The notes under the pieces are model-generated. The model made no database searches. It saw only the letters and a list, made by a program, of their open reading frames with translations, and was not told where the DNA came from. Position numbers and translations under genes: made by a program. 59,638 nucleotides of DNA from NCBI GenBank assembly GCA_002399735.1, contig DHEF01000039.1, positions 18,230-77,867 on the forward strand, written 5' to 3'. Shown here piece after piece: positions 1 to 8,765 of the stretch. The DNA comes from Chitinophagaceae bacterium UBA4857. Its GTDB lineage: Bacteria > Bacteroidota > Bacteroidia > Chitinophagales > Chitinophagaceae. Each line of letters starts with the position of its first letter. The first letter of the stretch is position 1.

Positions 1-137
1 ATCCGATAGGATCGGGATTTAATTTATTTCCAGTGGAAATGAATTAAATGCTATCACTTGTACGTTCCGTAATTCTATTGAGCATTGTGCAAGTACCTGT
101 ATTTAAATCAAGCTGCATATCGCTAATCAGCAGCAGA
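1..137 (+). repeat. Mosaic intergenic repeat, long core, cut by window start
   Basis: This is a forward copy of the dispersed repeat found about 15 times in the window. It begins inside the long core, with the hairpins CCGATAGGATCGG and ATTTCCAGTGGAAAT. It continues into the shared right end (aattctattgagcattgtgcaag, then ctaatcagcag). The left end lies outside the window. The remaining 567 bases before the first gene hold two further repeats and no coding sequence I can support. Confidence 0.75.
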
Positions 138-164
138 TTCGCAGTATTGTACCACTGAGTTTCG

Positions 165-225
165 CAGAGGTTTTTCACGGAGGAACACAGAGAAAATCCA
201 AAATTACGCAGACTCTAAAAATCTA
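165..225. repeat. cacagag-type intergenic repeat, copy 1
   Basis: The words 'cacggaggaacacagagaaaa' and 'cgcagag' recur in slightly changed form at 4313-4372. Repeats of this wording are common between genes in many bacteria. I assign no function. Confidence 0.5.
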
Positions 226-381
226 AGTTATAAAACGATAAATATTGTTAGGACGCTGTCTTGTCCGTAGTGTAAGTACAGCCGCTGGCGGAATGGCGTT
301 TTTCGGCCATAGCAAAAACAAGCTTATCCAAATAACTCAACAACTAAAACAACAAACGACCGGCCGAAAAAATTAGCCTGA

Positions 382-505
382 AGCCAAGCGGCTGTACGGT
401 TCCGCCTGGCAGTTTTTTAAAAATAATATACCCTTGCAGGCGGAATACACATTGGACAAGACTTGGCTTTTTTGTTACTTTTTTTGCTAAGAAAAAAAGT
501 AAAAG
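382..505 (+). repeat. TTACTTTTTT-hairpin repeat, copy 1
   Basis: About 120 bases are repeated imperfectly at 51776-51897: 'gccaag-ggctgt-cggttccgcct', then 'gcaggcggaatacacattgg-caagact', then an AT hairpin whose arms are ttactttttt and aaaaaagtaa. The wording is intergenic and non-coding in both places. Confidence 0.7.
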
Positions 506-704
506 GAAAATATCCATACTGCGAGGGTTAACTGAACACAAATTAGCTTTTGGCAATTATGGAATGGTAAAACTAAAGTTAAATACAAAATAATTTTAAT
601 CCGTGCAATATCAATCATATAATGATGGCTTTACAATCTTATTGATTATGTGCTATTAAAAAGAATGGACTAATTTTTGTACAACACCCACCAAAGCTTG
701 TAAT

Positions 705-1661
705 ATGAAAAATACCATTAACAAAACTATCAGTTTTTTAGTTGTAATATTATTATTTACAACAGCTTGTAAAAAAGACAATAATCCCACATTAGAACAT
801 TACGAAATAGAAAAGCAGCAATTAAATATATCCTATGGTGCTCATGCACGACAAAAGTATGATGTGTATTTTCCGGCTGGATATAATAGCAACACACCTG
901 TTGTGTTTGTTATTCATGGTGGTGGTTTTATTGCAGGCGATAAAGATGGCTTTACCAATGTCGCCAAATTATATACAAACAGAGGCTATGTAACTGTTAA
1001 CCTAAGCCATCGTTTAGTCGATGCTTCGGGTATTGATCAGGTGCCGATTGTACACAAACTTTCAGCTATAAAAATACAAGATCAGGTAACAGATGTAGCT
1101 GCTGTTGTAGAAAACTACAAACAAAAAAGTGAAGAATGGGGTACTGGCACGGCAAAAATGTATATGGCCGGGCATAGTGCAGGTGCTACATTGGCTATGT
1201 TATATGTGCAGGGCACAAAAAACACCGATGGACAAGTAAGAGCATCGGGCAATTTTGGTGGCTTAACTACATTAACCATACCTGATGCACTATATACAAC
1301 ACCACCGCCACACGAACATTGGCCTGCATTAAAAGAATTAATCTATCGTTTTACCGGTGCAGAAGTAACCAAAGAAAATGCCTTGCATTTAATGGCTATA
1401 TCACCGGATTGGGTTTCTACGGCTAATCCTCCGGGCAGGCCCAATATTACAGTAATGCCCGAGTCTAATGATGATGATTTAAATTTTGCTCCTTTTTTTA
1501 GTACAGTTAACGAGTCGCTTAAATATCATAACCAATTACAAGGCCGTAATGTACGCAGCGAAAGAATTATGATGAATACTGATCATGGTTTTGGCAACCA
1601 TCCTGATGATTGGAAAAAAGCCGTTGATTATACGGTGAGTTTTTTTAAAAAGGTGAATTAG
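705..1661 (+). CDS. Lipoprotein alpha/beta hydrolase (carboxylesterase/BD-FAE-like)
   Basis: This is probably an outer-surface or periplasmic carboxylesterase of the alpha/beta-hydrolase fold. A lipoprotein signal ends in TTAC with the lipid-anchored Cys at residue 22. The oxyanion-hole motif HGGG is at 71-74 and the nucleophile elbow GHSAG at 156-160 (Ser158). A C-terminal TDHGF puts the likely catalytic His at 294. The length of 318 residues fits the hormone-sensitive-lipase and BD-FAE esterases. The gene stands alone, between repeats and a convergent VOC gene. The substrate is unknown; polysaccharide acyl esters are possible but nothing nearby supports that. Confidence 0.85.
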   Translation: MKNTINKTISFLVVILLFTTACKKDNNPTLEHYEIEKQQLNISYGAHARQKYDVYFPAGYNSNTPVVFVIHGGGFIAGDKDGFTNVAKLYTNRGYVTVNLSHRLVDASGIDQVPIVHKLSAIKIQDQVTDVAAVVENYKQKSEEWGTGTAKMYMAGHSAGATLAMLYVQGTKNTDGQVRASGNFGGLTTLTIPDALYTTPPPHEHWPALKELIYRFTGAEVTKENALHLMAISPDWVSTANPPGRPNITVMPESNDDDLNFAPFFSTVNESLKYHNQLQGRNVRSERIMMNTDHGFGNHPDDWKKAVDYTVSFFKKVN

Positions 1662-1698
1662 CCTGCATAATAGCGTTGTTATCCGGGAAGAAGTATTG

Positions 1699-2079
1699 CT
1701 AATTTATTCTCCATGGCGGATTTTTTCTGTTTTTGCCTGCATGATAAATAATAATTTTATTGCCGTCTGAATCTTTGCAATGTGCTTCTTCCCAAAGCCA
1801 GCTTTGTTGGGTAGGCAATAAGTCAAACGCAACGCCTGATGCTTGTAGTTGCTCTACATCTGCTTTTACATTGTCAGTTTCAAAATATATCCAGGTGGTA
1901 GGTTTTACTTCCTCGTCAGATTGATGCAGGGAAAATGTAGTGGTACCATTAACACATTCAAAACGGGCATATTTGGGTAGTGCTTTTACAATAAGCCTTA
2001 ATCCCAGCTTTTCATAAAACGCTATGGATTGTTCTACATCTTTTACAGAAATGGTTATCTGATTTAGGTCTAGTTTCAT
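1699..2079 (-). CDS. VOC superfamily (glyoxalase/bleomycin-resistance-like) protein
   Basis: This 126-residue protein has one glyoxalase-fold module pair: beta-strand LNQITISVKDV at the N-terminus, then EQSIAFYEKLGLRL, and near the end a GNKIIIYHAG strand. The N-terminal metal-ligand position usually held by His appears to be Gln (LNQITI), so metal-dependent chemistry is uncertain. The start codon overlaps the stop of the upstream gene as ATGA, so the two are probably translationally coupled. The substrate cannot be told from the sequence. Confidence 0.85.
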   Translation of the reverse strand: MKLDLNQITISVKDVEQSIAFYEKLGLRLIVKALPKYARFECVNGTTTFSLHQSDEEVKPTTWIYFETDNVKADVEQLQASGVAFDLLPTQQSWLWEEAHCKDSDGNKIIIYHAGKNRKNPPWRIN

Positions 2080-2588
2080 TCGGGGTTTTTAATTTTCTTA
2101 TATCTTTCAATATCTCTTTTAGCTTCACGCAGTGACTGTAATACATCCTGCTCAGGGTTCCATTCTTCTGTTTCTGATCTTCCATGTCCGAGTGTGACAT
2201 GATCTATTAATTTACCATTTGCAAAATAGAAATCACCCTTCCATATAGACGAATCTATATTAGCTTGATGTGAGTAGTAAGAAATAATCGTTTCTGTAGC
2301 ATAAATCAATTGCCCTTTTTTAAAATAATAGGCTTCTTGAGTAGTATCGTTTTTATGCGAGTATTGCCTGAATATTTTGATATAACCATCTTTATCCTGA
2401 CTATATTGATAACTTATATGATGCAAGACTTTTTTTAAAGCCGGAATAGAGAAACTGGTGGCTTTGGCGTTTTTATTTTGGTCTATATTTTTAACCGCTG
2501 TAATAATTACAGCTTTTTGTTGTGCTAAATTTTGCGCAAATAAAACATTTGACAGAATAAGGATTGCTAGTGTAAATAGAACTCTCAT
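2076..2588 (-). CDS. Secreted hypothetical protein
   Basis: I do not recognise a family. From the chosen start (MRVLFTLAILILSNVLFAQ) there is a clear Sec signal peptide ending in FAQ, followed by about 150 residues. In-frame ATGs at 2597 and 2606 would only add residues ahead of the signal peptide. The mature part has strand-rich segments such as GQLIYATETIISYYSHQ and ends with a charged helix rich in Lys and Glu. It overlaps the downstream VOC gene by four bases and forms a two-gene unit with it. Confidence 0.7.
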   Translation of the reverse strand: MRVLFTLAILILSNVLFAQNLAQQKAVIITAVKNIDQNKNAKATSFSIPALKKVLHHISYQYSQDKDGYIKIFRQYSHKNDTTQEAYYFKKGQLIYATETIISYYSHQANIDSSIWKGDFYFANGKLIDHVTLGHGRSETEEWNPEQDVLQSLREAKRDIERYKKIKNPE

Positions 2589-2690
2589 GCGACGCATTGT
2601 TATCATGCGGAAATTTTAAGTTTAACTATTGATTACAATATACAAAAACCAATTGTACAAATTGTCGAAGTCTTCTGCTCAATCATCATC

Positions 2691-2814
2691 CAAAGCCCAA
2701 AGGCTGCCCGATGCGCAGGGTTTAGTGCGAAGCAAAGCGTAGCACCGAAGCGATAGCGGAGCCCGCGGCAGCGGGAACTGAAGTTGAGTAGAGTACGGGA
2801 CGATGACAGCCCCA
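2691..2814 (-). repeat. GC-rich intergenic repeat (gcccgatgcg type), copy 1
   Basis: The stretch carries 'ctgcccgatgcgcagggttt', 'agtgcg' and 'gcggagcccgcggcagcggga'. It is an inverted match to 10347-10512 and a partial match to 49395-49498. It is richer in G and C than its surroundings and forms several small inverted repeats. No coding capacity is convincing. Confidence 0.7.
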
Positions 2815-2940
2815 AACTGCATTAAATAATTTGAAAATGAGATAATTAGGTAATGTAAAAATGATGATCCTCTCTGCTTATTTGCATCCATTTTACCTAA
2901 GACATATTAAACAGGGCTTTACGCTTACGCCTTAACAAGC

Positions 2941-2948
2941 TATATTTG
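2941..2948 (+). promoter_or_regulatory. Bacteroidota -7 box for the Obg gene
   Basis: TATATTTG matches the phylum's TAnnTTTG element exactly and sits 15 bases before the chosen ATG. A TTTA 19 bases upstream is a weak -33 match. Confidence 0.55.
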
Positions 2949-2963
2949 CACTTTATTGTAAGT

Positions 2964-3989
2964 ATGGAAAAGAGCAACTTTGTTGACCAGATACGTATTT
3001 TTTGCCGCAGCGGACATGGAGGTGCAGGAAGCAGGCACTTTATGCGTAACAAGTTTACGGCCATGGGCGGACCGGATGGTGGAGATGGAGGCCGTGGGGC
3101 TCATATTATTTTGCGGGGCAACCGCAACTTATGGACATTATTACACCTGCGTTATTTTAAAAACGTAATTGCCGAAGATGGCGAAGGCGGCAGCGGCAAC
3201 AACAAAACCGGTCGCTTTGGTAAAGATGTTATTATTGAAGTACCCCTTGGTACCATTGCTATAGACGAAGAAACCGGTGTACAGGAAGTAGAAATTTTAG
3301 AAGATGGCCAGGAAGTAATATGGATACCCGGTGGTAAAGGCGGCCTGGGTAACTCGCATTTTGCTACGCCAACCAATCAGGCACCGGAGTATGCCCAGCC
3401 CGGCTTACCCGGCATTGAGGCCACAAAAATTTTAGAGCTTAAAGTACTGGCCGATGTAGGTTTGGTAGGTTTTCCCAATGCTGGAAAATCAACCCTTTTA
3501 TCGGTAATAACGGCGGCTAAACCCAAAATTGCCAACTACGCTTTTACCACCATTACCCCCAATTTGGGTATAGTGGCTTACCGCGATGAGCAAAGTTTTT
3601 GCATGGCCGATTTACCCGGCATTATTGAAGGCGCCTCCGAAGGCAAAGGCCTTGGCCATAGGTTTTTACGTCATATAGAACGCAACCCCGTGTTGTTGTT
3701 TTTAATACCGGCCGATAGTGCCGATCATAAAAAAGAATTTGAAATACTGGTAAACGAACTGGAACAGTACAATCCCGAGTTACTGCACAAACAGTTTGTA
3801 ATTGCCGTTAGCAAAAGCGATATGCTGGATGAGGAGCTGATGCAAGCCATTAAAAACGAACTACCCAAAAATATTCCGCAGGTATTTATATCGTCGGTCA
3901 CCAACAAAGGTTTAATGGAACTAAAAGACCTTTTGTGGAAAGCCCTGAATGCCGATCCCTTGCCCGCAAGCGCAACGTCCAATTCTTAA
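2964..3989 (+). CDS. obg: GTPase Obg/CgtA
   Basis: Obg is the essential GTPase that associates with the large ribosomal subunit. The glycine-rich Obg domain fills about residues 1-157 (SGHGGAGS, GGPDGGDGGRG, GGKGGLGN). The G domain follows, with G1 GFPNAGKS near 168-175, G3 DLPG near 215 and a G4 variant SKSD near 284. There is no long C-terminal OCT domain, and about 341 residues is usual for this phylum. I chose the ATG of MEKSNF because a -7 box covers the upstream in-frame TTG at 2946. The gene is followed by about 580 bases of repeats. Confidence 0.97.
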   Translation: MEKSNFVDQIRIFCRSGHGGAGSRHFMRNKFTAMGGPDGGDGGRGAHIILRGNRNLWTLLHLRYFKNVIAEDGEGGSGNNKTGRFGKDVIIEVPLGTIAIDEETGVQEVEILEDGQEVIWIPGGKGGLGNSHFATPTNQAPEYAQPGLPGIEATKILELKVLADVGLVGFPNAGKSTLLSVITAAKPKIANYAFTTITPNLGIVAYRDEQSFCMADLPGIIEGASEGKGLGHRFLRHIERNPVLLFLIPADSADHKKEFEILVNELEQYNPELLHKQFVIAVSKSDMLDEELMQAIKNELPKNIPQVFISSVTNKGLMELKDLLWKALNADPLPASATSNS

Positions 3990-4027
3990 GGGATAATAAA
4001 ATACATAAGTTTACGAAGGTTTATTAT

Positions 4028-4170
4028 GTTACCGGCTTTTGTACCTTGATTGATCGTCCCTTGCGACGCTCCGTTCTGCTGCACCAATTCTGTTGGGCAT
4101 TTTGCAGCATCCCGAACTTGGTTCGGGAACTCTGTTCTTTGTGCAACATCGTGCTGATGCAAGCGGTTTT
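4028..4170 (+). repeat. Mosaic intergenic repeat, hairpin core
   Basis: A forward copy: gttaccggct, then gatcgtcccttgcgacgctc, then caattctgttgggcatt. Here the core is followed by a small hairpin, cccgaa-cttgg-ttcggg. It lies just downstream of the Obg gene. Confidence 0.75.
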
Positions 4171-4241
4171 AATTGCCTACAGCTTTAGCCAAATTATAAA
4201 AGCAATCGCATTAGCAATTAAGTTTTGCCAACGGCATTTAT

Positions 4242-4310
4242 TTAAACCGTTAAAACGGTTGGGCGTATTTTACATAATTCTATAGCCCACGGTTTAAACC
4301 GTGGGCTATG
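4242..4310 (+). repeat. Double-palindrome repeat, copy 1
   Basis: A small palindrome, aaaccgttaaaacggtt, is followed after about 20 bases by a large one, tagcccacggtttaaacc and its complement. The same pair recurs at 11504-11569, 39360-39420 and, inverted and diverged, 33313-33381. It could fold into two hairpins. Confidence 0.8.
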
Positions 4311-4312
4311 GT

Positions 4313-4372
4313 TTGTACCACAGAGTCGCACAGTGGTGTTCCACGGAGTAACACAGAGAAAAGACGATTTTC
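4313..4372. repeat. cacagag-type intergenic repeat, copy 2
   Basis: The words 'ccacagagtcgcacag' and 'ccacggagtaacacagagaa' match 165-225. The rest of the 3990-4575 gap holds no gene I can support. Confidence 0.5.
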
Positions 4373-4563
4373 AACAAACCAAAAGGTTCCTAAACTTGAA
4401 ATGGCCCTTTTGTAGCAGGGGATGCCTCCTAACGTCGGCATGACGTACTCCTTAGTTTAATAGAATTAAGGCGTTCGAGGTAAACTAAGCAAACAGTACC
4501 GGTAAATAAAAACATCAAGCTAACGGTACTGTCAAAACTCCCCATCAGTTACACAGAAACAAT

Positions 4564-4571
4564 TAATTTTG
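4564..4571 (+). promoter_or_regulatory. Bacteroidota -7 box almost touching the start codon
   Basis: TAATTTTG matches TAnnTTTG exactly. Only four bases separate it from the ATG at 4576, so transcription would begin at or next to the start codon. No convincing -33 TTG lies 19-21 bases upstream, so this is a candidate only. Confidence 0.4.
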
Positions 4572-4575
4572 CAGT

Positions 4576-4920
4576 ATGCAAGTACAAGATGATCTTCAAT
4601 CAAGATGGTGGACACTGGAAGCTAAGCTGGTAGAAAAATTTGGCAAGAAACCCGATATGGAAACCATATTGTTTTTAATAGGCATACAGGAATTTGGTGA
4701 TATAAAACCTAAATTTACCAAGGAGCAAAAGCAGGACCTGATGCATGTGGCCGTGTGTAAACTTTTAATGCCCAGCGGTTATTACGAATTAGAAGGAACG
4801 GATAAAGACGGATGGCCTCATTTTAAACAATTGAAGCCCATGCCCGAAATGAACCCGATTGACCAGGAAAATTTTTTAAAAGATCATGTGCTGCTCTATT
4901 TTGCAGAACATGGCGAATAA
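4576..4920 (+). CDS. Conserved hypothetical protein, 114 aa
   Basis: I recognise this only as a Bacteroidota-style hypothetical protein. It has no signal peptide and looks cytoplasmic and mostly helical: DLQSRWWTLEAKLVEKFGKK, then METILFLIGIQEFG, then KEQKQDLMHVAVCKLL, and a Gly/Tyr-Trp turn (SGYYELEGTDKDGWPHF). It lies directly before the cyclophilin gene; the frames nearly touch or overlap, so the two are probably co-transcribed. Confidence 0.75.
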   Translation: MQVQDDLQSRWWTLEAKLVEKFGKKPDMETILFLIGIQEFGDIKPKFTKEQKQDLMHVAVCKLLMPSGYYELEGTDKDGWPHFKQLKPMPEMNPIDQENFLKDHVLLYFAEHGE

Positions 4921-4930
4921 TACCAATTAC

Positions 4931-5650
4931 ATGTCCCCTCATTTTTTACTGAAAGCTTTTTTAGTAAGTGTTATAAGCGTTTGTTGTTTTGTTGCTACTG
5001 CACAAAGCAATGTAAAACTAAAGCGTAAAGATTTTAAACGTGATATAGCCCTGGTAACAAACAAAGGCACTATTGTGTTGCGTTTGTCAAACGAAACGCC
5101 TTTGCACCGTGATAATTTTTTAAAACTGGTAAAGTCGCATTACTATGATGGTGTATTGTTTCACCGGGTAATCAATAATTTTATGGTACAGGCCGGTGAT
5201 CCTGACAGCAAAGCGGCCGTCGCTGGTAAGCCCTTAGGCAATGGTGGTCCCAAATATGTAATACCGGCCGAGTTGCGCCCAAATTTATTTCATAAAAAAG
5301 GTGTACTGGCAGCAGCCCGCGAAGGCGATGATGTAAACCCGGCCCGTGCCAGCAGTGGCAGCCAGTTTTATATTGTGCAAGGCAAAAAGTTTACGGATGG
5401 TGCACTGGATTCTCTTCAAACCAACAGACTAAAAGGGTTTAAAATTCCGGAAGACCAACGGGAAGTATATAAAACTATTGGCGGAACGCCACACTTAGAC
5501 AGAACCTACACCGTTTTTGGCGAAGTAGTAAGCGGATTGGAAGTTGTGGACGCTATTGCTGCAACGCCAACCAGCAAAGGCAAAGACAGAGACAGACCTT
5601 TGGAAGATGTGGTGATTATCAGCGCGAAGTTGGTAAAGAGGAAGAAGTAG
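4931..5650 (+). CDS. Secreted peptidyl-prolyl cis-trans isomerase, cyclophilin type
   Basis: This periplasmic cyclophilin should catalyse cis-trans isomerisation of X-Pro bonds during folding of exported proteins. The chosen ATG gives a signal peptide (SPHFLLKAFLVSVISVCCF). Upstream in-frame starts at 4910 and 4886 overlap the preceding gene and only lengthen the leader. Cyclophilin motifs occur in order: GVLFHRVINNFMVQAGDP, GSQFYIVQG and TVFGEVVSGLEVVDAI. An insert between GSQFYIVQ and the TVFGEV strand is typical of the longer Bacteroidota members. A repeat-bearing gap follows. Confidence 0.92.
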   Translation: MSPHFLLKAFLVSVISVCCFVATAQSNVKLKRKDFKRDIALVTNKGTIVLRLSNETPLHRDNFLKLVKSHYYDGVLFHRVINNFMVQAGDPDSKAAVAGKPLGNGGPKYVIPAELRPNLFHKKGVLAAAREGDDVNPARASSGSQFYIVQGKKFTDGALDSLQTNRLKGFKIPEDQREVYKTIGGTPHLDRTYTVFGEVVSGLEVVDAIAATPTSKGKDRDRPLEDVVIISAKLVKRKK

Positions 5651-5760
5651 GGGGAATCGGAAAGTCGGGAAGTGAGATTGAAAATTATGAATGATAATTT
5701 ATGAGTGATGAATTGTCCATGTTTTCAGCTGTCATCTGTCACTTGTCCATTGTCAATTGC

Positions 5761-5882
5761 CAGTTGATTAGTATTCCTACAGTTGAAGAGTGAGTCTTAA
5801 ATTCATTTCCACTGGAAATAAATTTAATCCCAATCCTATCGGATTGCAAGGGACGGTGATTAGAATTACCACAGCCGACTAC
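5761..5882 (-). repeat. Mosaic intergenic repeat, long core
   Basis: A reverse copy: gttgattagtattcctacag, then the long core (ATTTCCACTGGAAAT and CCTATCGGATTG), then gggacggtgattagaattac and cagccgac. It lies in the convergent gap between the cyclophilin and murF-alr genes. Confidence 0.75.
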
Positions 5883-5932
5883 AAAAATGTTATTTTCTCA
5901 TCAGCATATCAGCACATTATCACATTAGCTAA

Positions 5933-8437
5933 TTATTCTTCGTAGTACACTCGTTTTACCCTTTGCGAAATGCCGGTCATGATTTCGTAAGGGATGGTGC
6001 CAGCCCAGGTGGCCAGTTGTTGTATGGGTAAGTCTTTGCCAAAAATAATTACTTCATCGCCGGTGTAAACATTGTCAATGCCGGTAATATCCACCATGGT
6101 CATATCCATACAAACAGTGCCGATAATAGGTGCTTGATGTCCGTGTACCAATACATATCCGTTGCCATTGCCCAACTTGCGGTTGTAGCCATCGGCATAA
6201 CCAATTCGTACCGTTGCAATGGTTGATTTGCGCTGCAAAACACCCCTGCGGTTATAGCTAATGGTTTCGCTGGCTTCCAGTTCTTTTACCTGCGCTACGG
6301 TGGTTTTTAAAGTGGCCACTTGTTGCAGCCCCGGTATATTGCCTACGCCATACATGCCAATGCCAAGGCGCACCATATCTAACTGTAAATGTGGTAAGCG
6401 ACCAATAGCCGATGTGTTGGCAATATGTTTGATGAAAGTATAGTTAAGCTGTTGTTGTAGTATAGCAACTGCCTGATTGTATTTTCCGTATTGCGCTAAG
6501 GTGTAAGCGTCTTCATTAGCATCTTCGCTGGCTGCCAGGTGCGAGAATACAGACTGTACTTTAATAAGGTTGGTGCTACTTAATATGGTGGCCAGCTCGT
6601 TCCATTGTTGCGGTAAAAAGCCCAAACGGTTCATGCCGGTTTCTACCTCAATATGTACGGGATAATTTTGCAAACCTTCCTGCTGTAAAAAGGCGGTAAA
6701 AGCCTGCAACATGTCGGGTGAAAATAAATCGGGCTCCAGGTTATAATTAATAATATTTTCAAAGGCTGCAGGTTCAGGGTTCATTACCATAATAGGTAGG
6801 GTAATGCCTGCTTTACGCAGCTCTACACCTTCGTCGGCATAGGCAACACCTAAGTAGTCTACTTTGTGAAACTGTAGTATACCCGCTATTTCGGCACCGC
6901 CACTACCATAGGCAAAAGCCTTTACCATAGCCATTATTTTGGTTGTGGCCTGTAATTGTTGCTGGTATTGTTTTACGTTATTAATTAAAGCGTTCAGGTT
7001 TATTTCCAACACTGTTTGATGCGCTTTTTGTTCCAATAATGGCACCAGTTGTTCAAAGCTAAAAATACGGGCACCTTTAATCAGTATGGCTTCATCTTTA
7101 AACTGCGATGGACGAAACTGCTGTATAAAACTCTCGGTGGATGGGTACAATTGTACATCCATATAAGCTGTATTGGAACGATGTAGCAAAGCATTGCTGA
7201 TGGCCGGCCCAATACCTATTAACTTGTGTACACCATTTTCCTGTAACTGTTGTATGATTTGTCCGTACAAGGTTACGTCATCTGTGGCGGTTTGAGTAAA
7301 ATCTGAAAGGATGGCTGTTTTTGTAAGGCTGCTGTTTTGCTGCGATAAAAAATGCAAAGCATTTTGCAAGGAGTTAATGTCGGCACTATAACTATCGTTA
7401 ATCAGCACACAATTATTAATACCTTTTTTCAGTTCCAGCCGCATGTTTACCGGTTGTAATAACAACATGTGCTGTTGTATATAGGTAGCATTGCAACCCA
7501 ATAATAGTAAAACGCAGGCGCAGGTAATGGCATTTTCTACGGCGGCTTCATCCGTAAAGTAAATGCTAAACTCAATTGGCATTTGTTTGTACAATAGCTG
7601 TATATGCGTTTGGGTAGCGCTGGCGGTAGTTTGCACTACTAATACATCAGCCTCAGGATTATAACCCCAGCTTAACCGGGCATTGGGTAATTGTCGTACT
7701 GCGGTATCTATTGCATCGTTATCGTTACCATAAACGATGGTTTGCGCTTGTGTAAATAACTTTAATTTTTCTTGTAGTTTTTGCCCCTGATTAATAAAAC
7801 CGACACTATGCGCTTCGCCAATATTGGTTAATACACCAATGGTGGGTTGTATAATTGCCTGGAGTTTCTCCATTTCACCGGGTTGCGAAATACCCGCTTC
7901 AAAAATGGCCAGGTTATGTTGTGCTTGTATTTGCCAAACACTTAATGGCACACCAATTTGCGAGTTATAACTACGCGGACTACGTACAATATTAAATTGC
8001 TGGTGTAGCAACTGGTACAGCCATTCTTTTACAATGGTTTTGCCGTTACTGCCCGTAATACCAATAACCGGTATGGCAAAACGACTGCGGTGGTAAGCCG
8101 CCAGTTGTTGCAAAGCGGCTTGAGTGTCTTTTACATGTAAAAAAACTGCATCCGCATATTGTTCCGGTATGGGTTCACCGCTTACCACAAAACTGCGTAC
8201 ACCTTGCTGGTAAAGCTGATCAATAAATTGTAAACCATTACGTCGAGCACCTGTTAATGCAAAAAACAAAGTACCGGCGGGGGTAGTTATACGTCGGCTA
8301 TCCCAGCTTATTTCGCTAATAGTAATATTAGCTGCATGGCTGGCTTCAGCGTTTATAACCCGTGCTATATCCTGTATTGCGTAATTCAAAGTGGTAAAAA
8401 TTAGTACAAATGTATTGGCATAAATGTTAGCCCACAC
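5933..8437 (-). CDS. murF-alr: Bifunctional UDP-MurNAc-tripeptide:D-Ala-D-Ala ligase / alanine racemase
   Basis: The N-terminal half is MurF, which joins D-Ala-D-Ala to UDP-MurNAc-tripeptide. The C-terminal half is a PLP-dependent alanine racemase that supplies D-alanine. MurF shows the ATP loop GITGSNGKT at 126-134, GEAHSVGF near 208 and NDSYSADINS near 348. The racemase begins near residue 475, with the PLP lysine K506 in MVKAFAYGSG. It also has a catalytic-Tyr region ETISYNRRG, RIGYADGYNRKLG and GTVCMDMTMVD. The fusion is well known in Bacteroidota. The 834-residue start may be too long: a TTG at 8389 before NYAIQDIARVI would give a more normal MurF N-terminus. Confidence 0.95.
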   Translation of the reverse strand: MWANIYANTFVLIFTTLNYAIQDIARVINAEASHAANITISEISWDSRRITTPAGTLFFALTGARRNGLQFIDQLYQQGVRSFVVSGEPIPEQYADAVFLHVKDTQAALQQLAAYHRSRFAIPVIGITGSNGKTIVKEWLYQLLHQQFNIVRSPRSYNSQIGVPLSVWQIQAQHNLAIFEAGISQPGEMEKLQAIIQPTIGVLTNIGEAHSVGFINQGQKLQEKLKLFTQAQTIVYGNDNDAIDTAVRQLPNARLSWGYNPEADVLVVQTTASATQTHIQLLYKQMPIEFSIYFTDEAAVENAITCACVLLLLGCNATYIQQHMLLLQPVNMRLELKKGINNCVLINDSYSADINSLQNALHFLSQQNSSLTKTAILSDFTQTATDDVTLYGQIIQQLQENGVHKLIGIGPAISNALLHRSNTAYMDVQLYPSTESFIQQFRPSQFKDEAILIKGARIFSFEQLVPLLEQKAHQTVLEINLNALINNVKQYQQQLQATTKIMAMVKAFAYGSGGAEIAGILQFHKVDYLGVAYADEGVELRKAGITLPIMVMNPEPAAFENIINYNLEPDLFSPDMLQAFTAFLQQEGLQNYPVHIEVETGMNRLGFLPQQWNELATILSSTNLIKVQSVFSHLAASEDANEDAYTLAQYGKYNQAVAILQQQLNYTFIKHIANTSAIGRLPHLQLDMVRLGIGMYGVGNIPGLQQVATLKTTVAQVKELEASETISYNRRGVLQRKSTIATVRIGYADGYNRKLGNGNGYVLVHGHQAPIIGTVCMDMTMVDITGIDNVYTGDEVIIFGKDLPIQQLATWAGTIPYEIMTGISQRVKRVYYEE

Positions 8438-8765
8438 TGTTGAGGGGTATATTTTAGTGCGTCTTTACAAAAAGTCTCGGTAACAACTGTTTTTTATAAA
8501 ACCCATGCTTCTGCCCTTTTTTATAAACAATTTTTAAAATTATTACAATTATTCTGGTTTGGCTCACTTTAAAAATACATTATTGATAATAAATGTATTA
8601 CATAATAAAATTATTCCATAAAAGCAATCTTTTTGCAATAAAACCGGTAAAATGAGTCTTCACATTTTATTTTATTTTTTTATTTGTACTTTTACGGCCT
8701 AATTTTTGATAGAAGGAGCAATTTTTTGTAATTTACCTTTTTTAAACAAACCCTCTTCCCTAACA
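8438..8765. other. Divergent AT-rich gap between murF-alr and rpoN
   Basis: This 328-base AT-rich stretch separates two divergent genes and should carry both promoters. I see the T-rich words tttgtacttttacgg and taatttttg near 8683-8708, but no clean TAnnTTTG with a -33 partner. No gene, repeat family or terminator is evident. Confidence 0.4.

Noticed and set aside
344..556. Open frame of 70 codons on the minus strand
   Set aside because: It lies on a dispersed non-coding repeat that recurs at 51776-51897 without the frame being kept.
2633..2891. Two overlapping open frames on the minus strand
   Set aside because: They cover the GC-rich repeat; the frame is not kept in the other copies and the wording is not protein-like.
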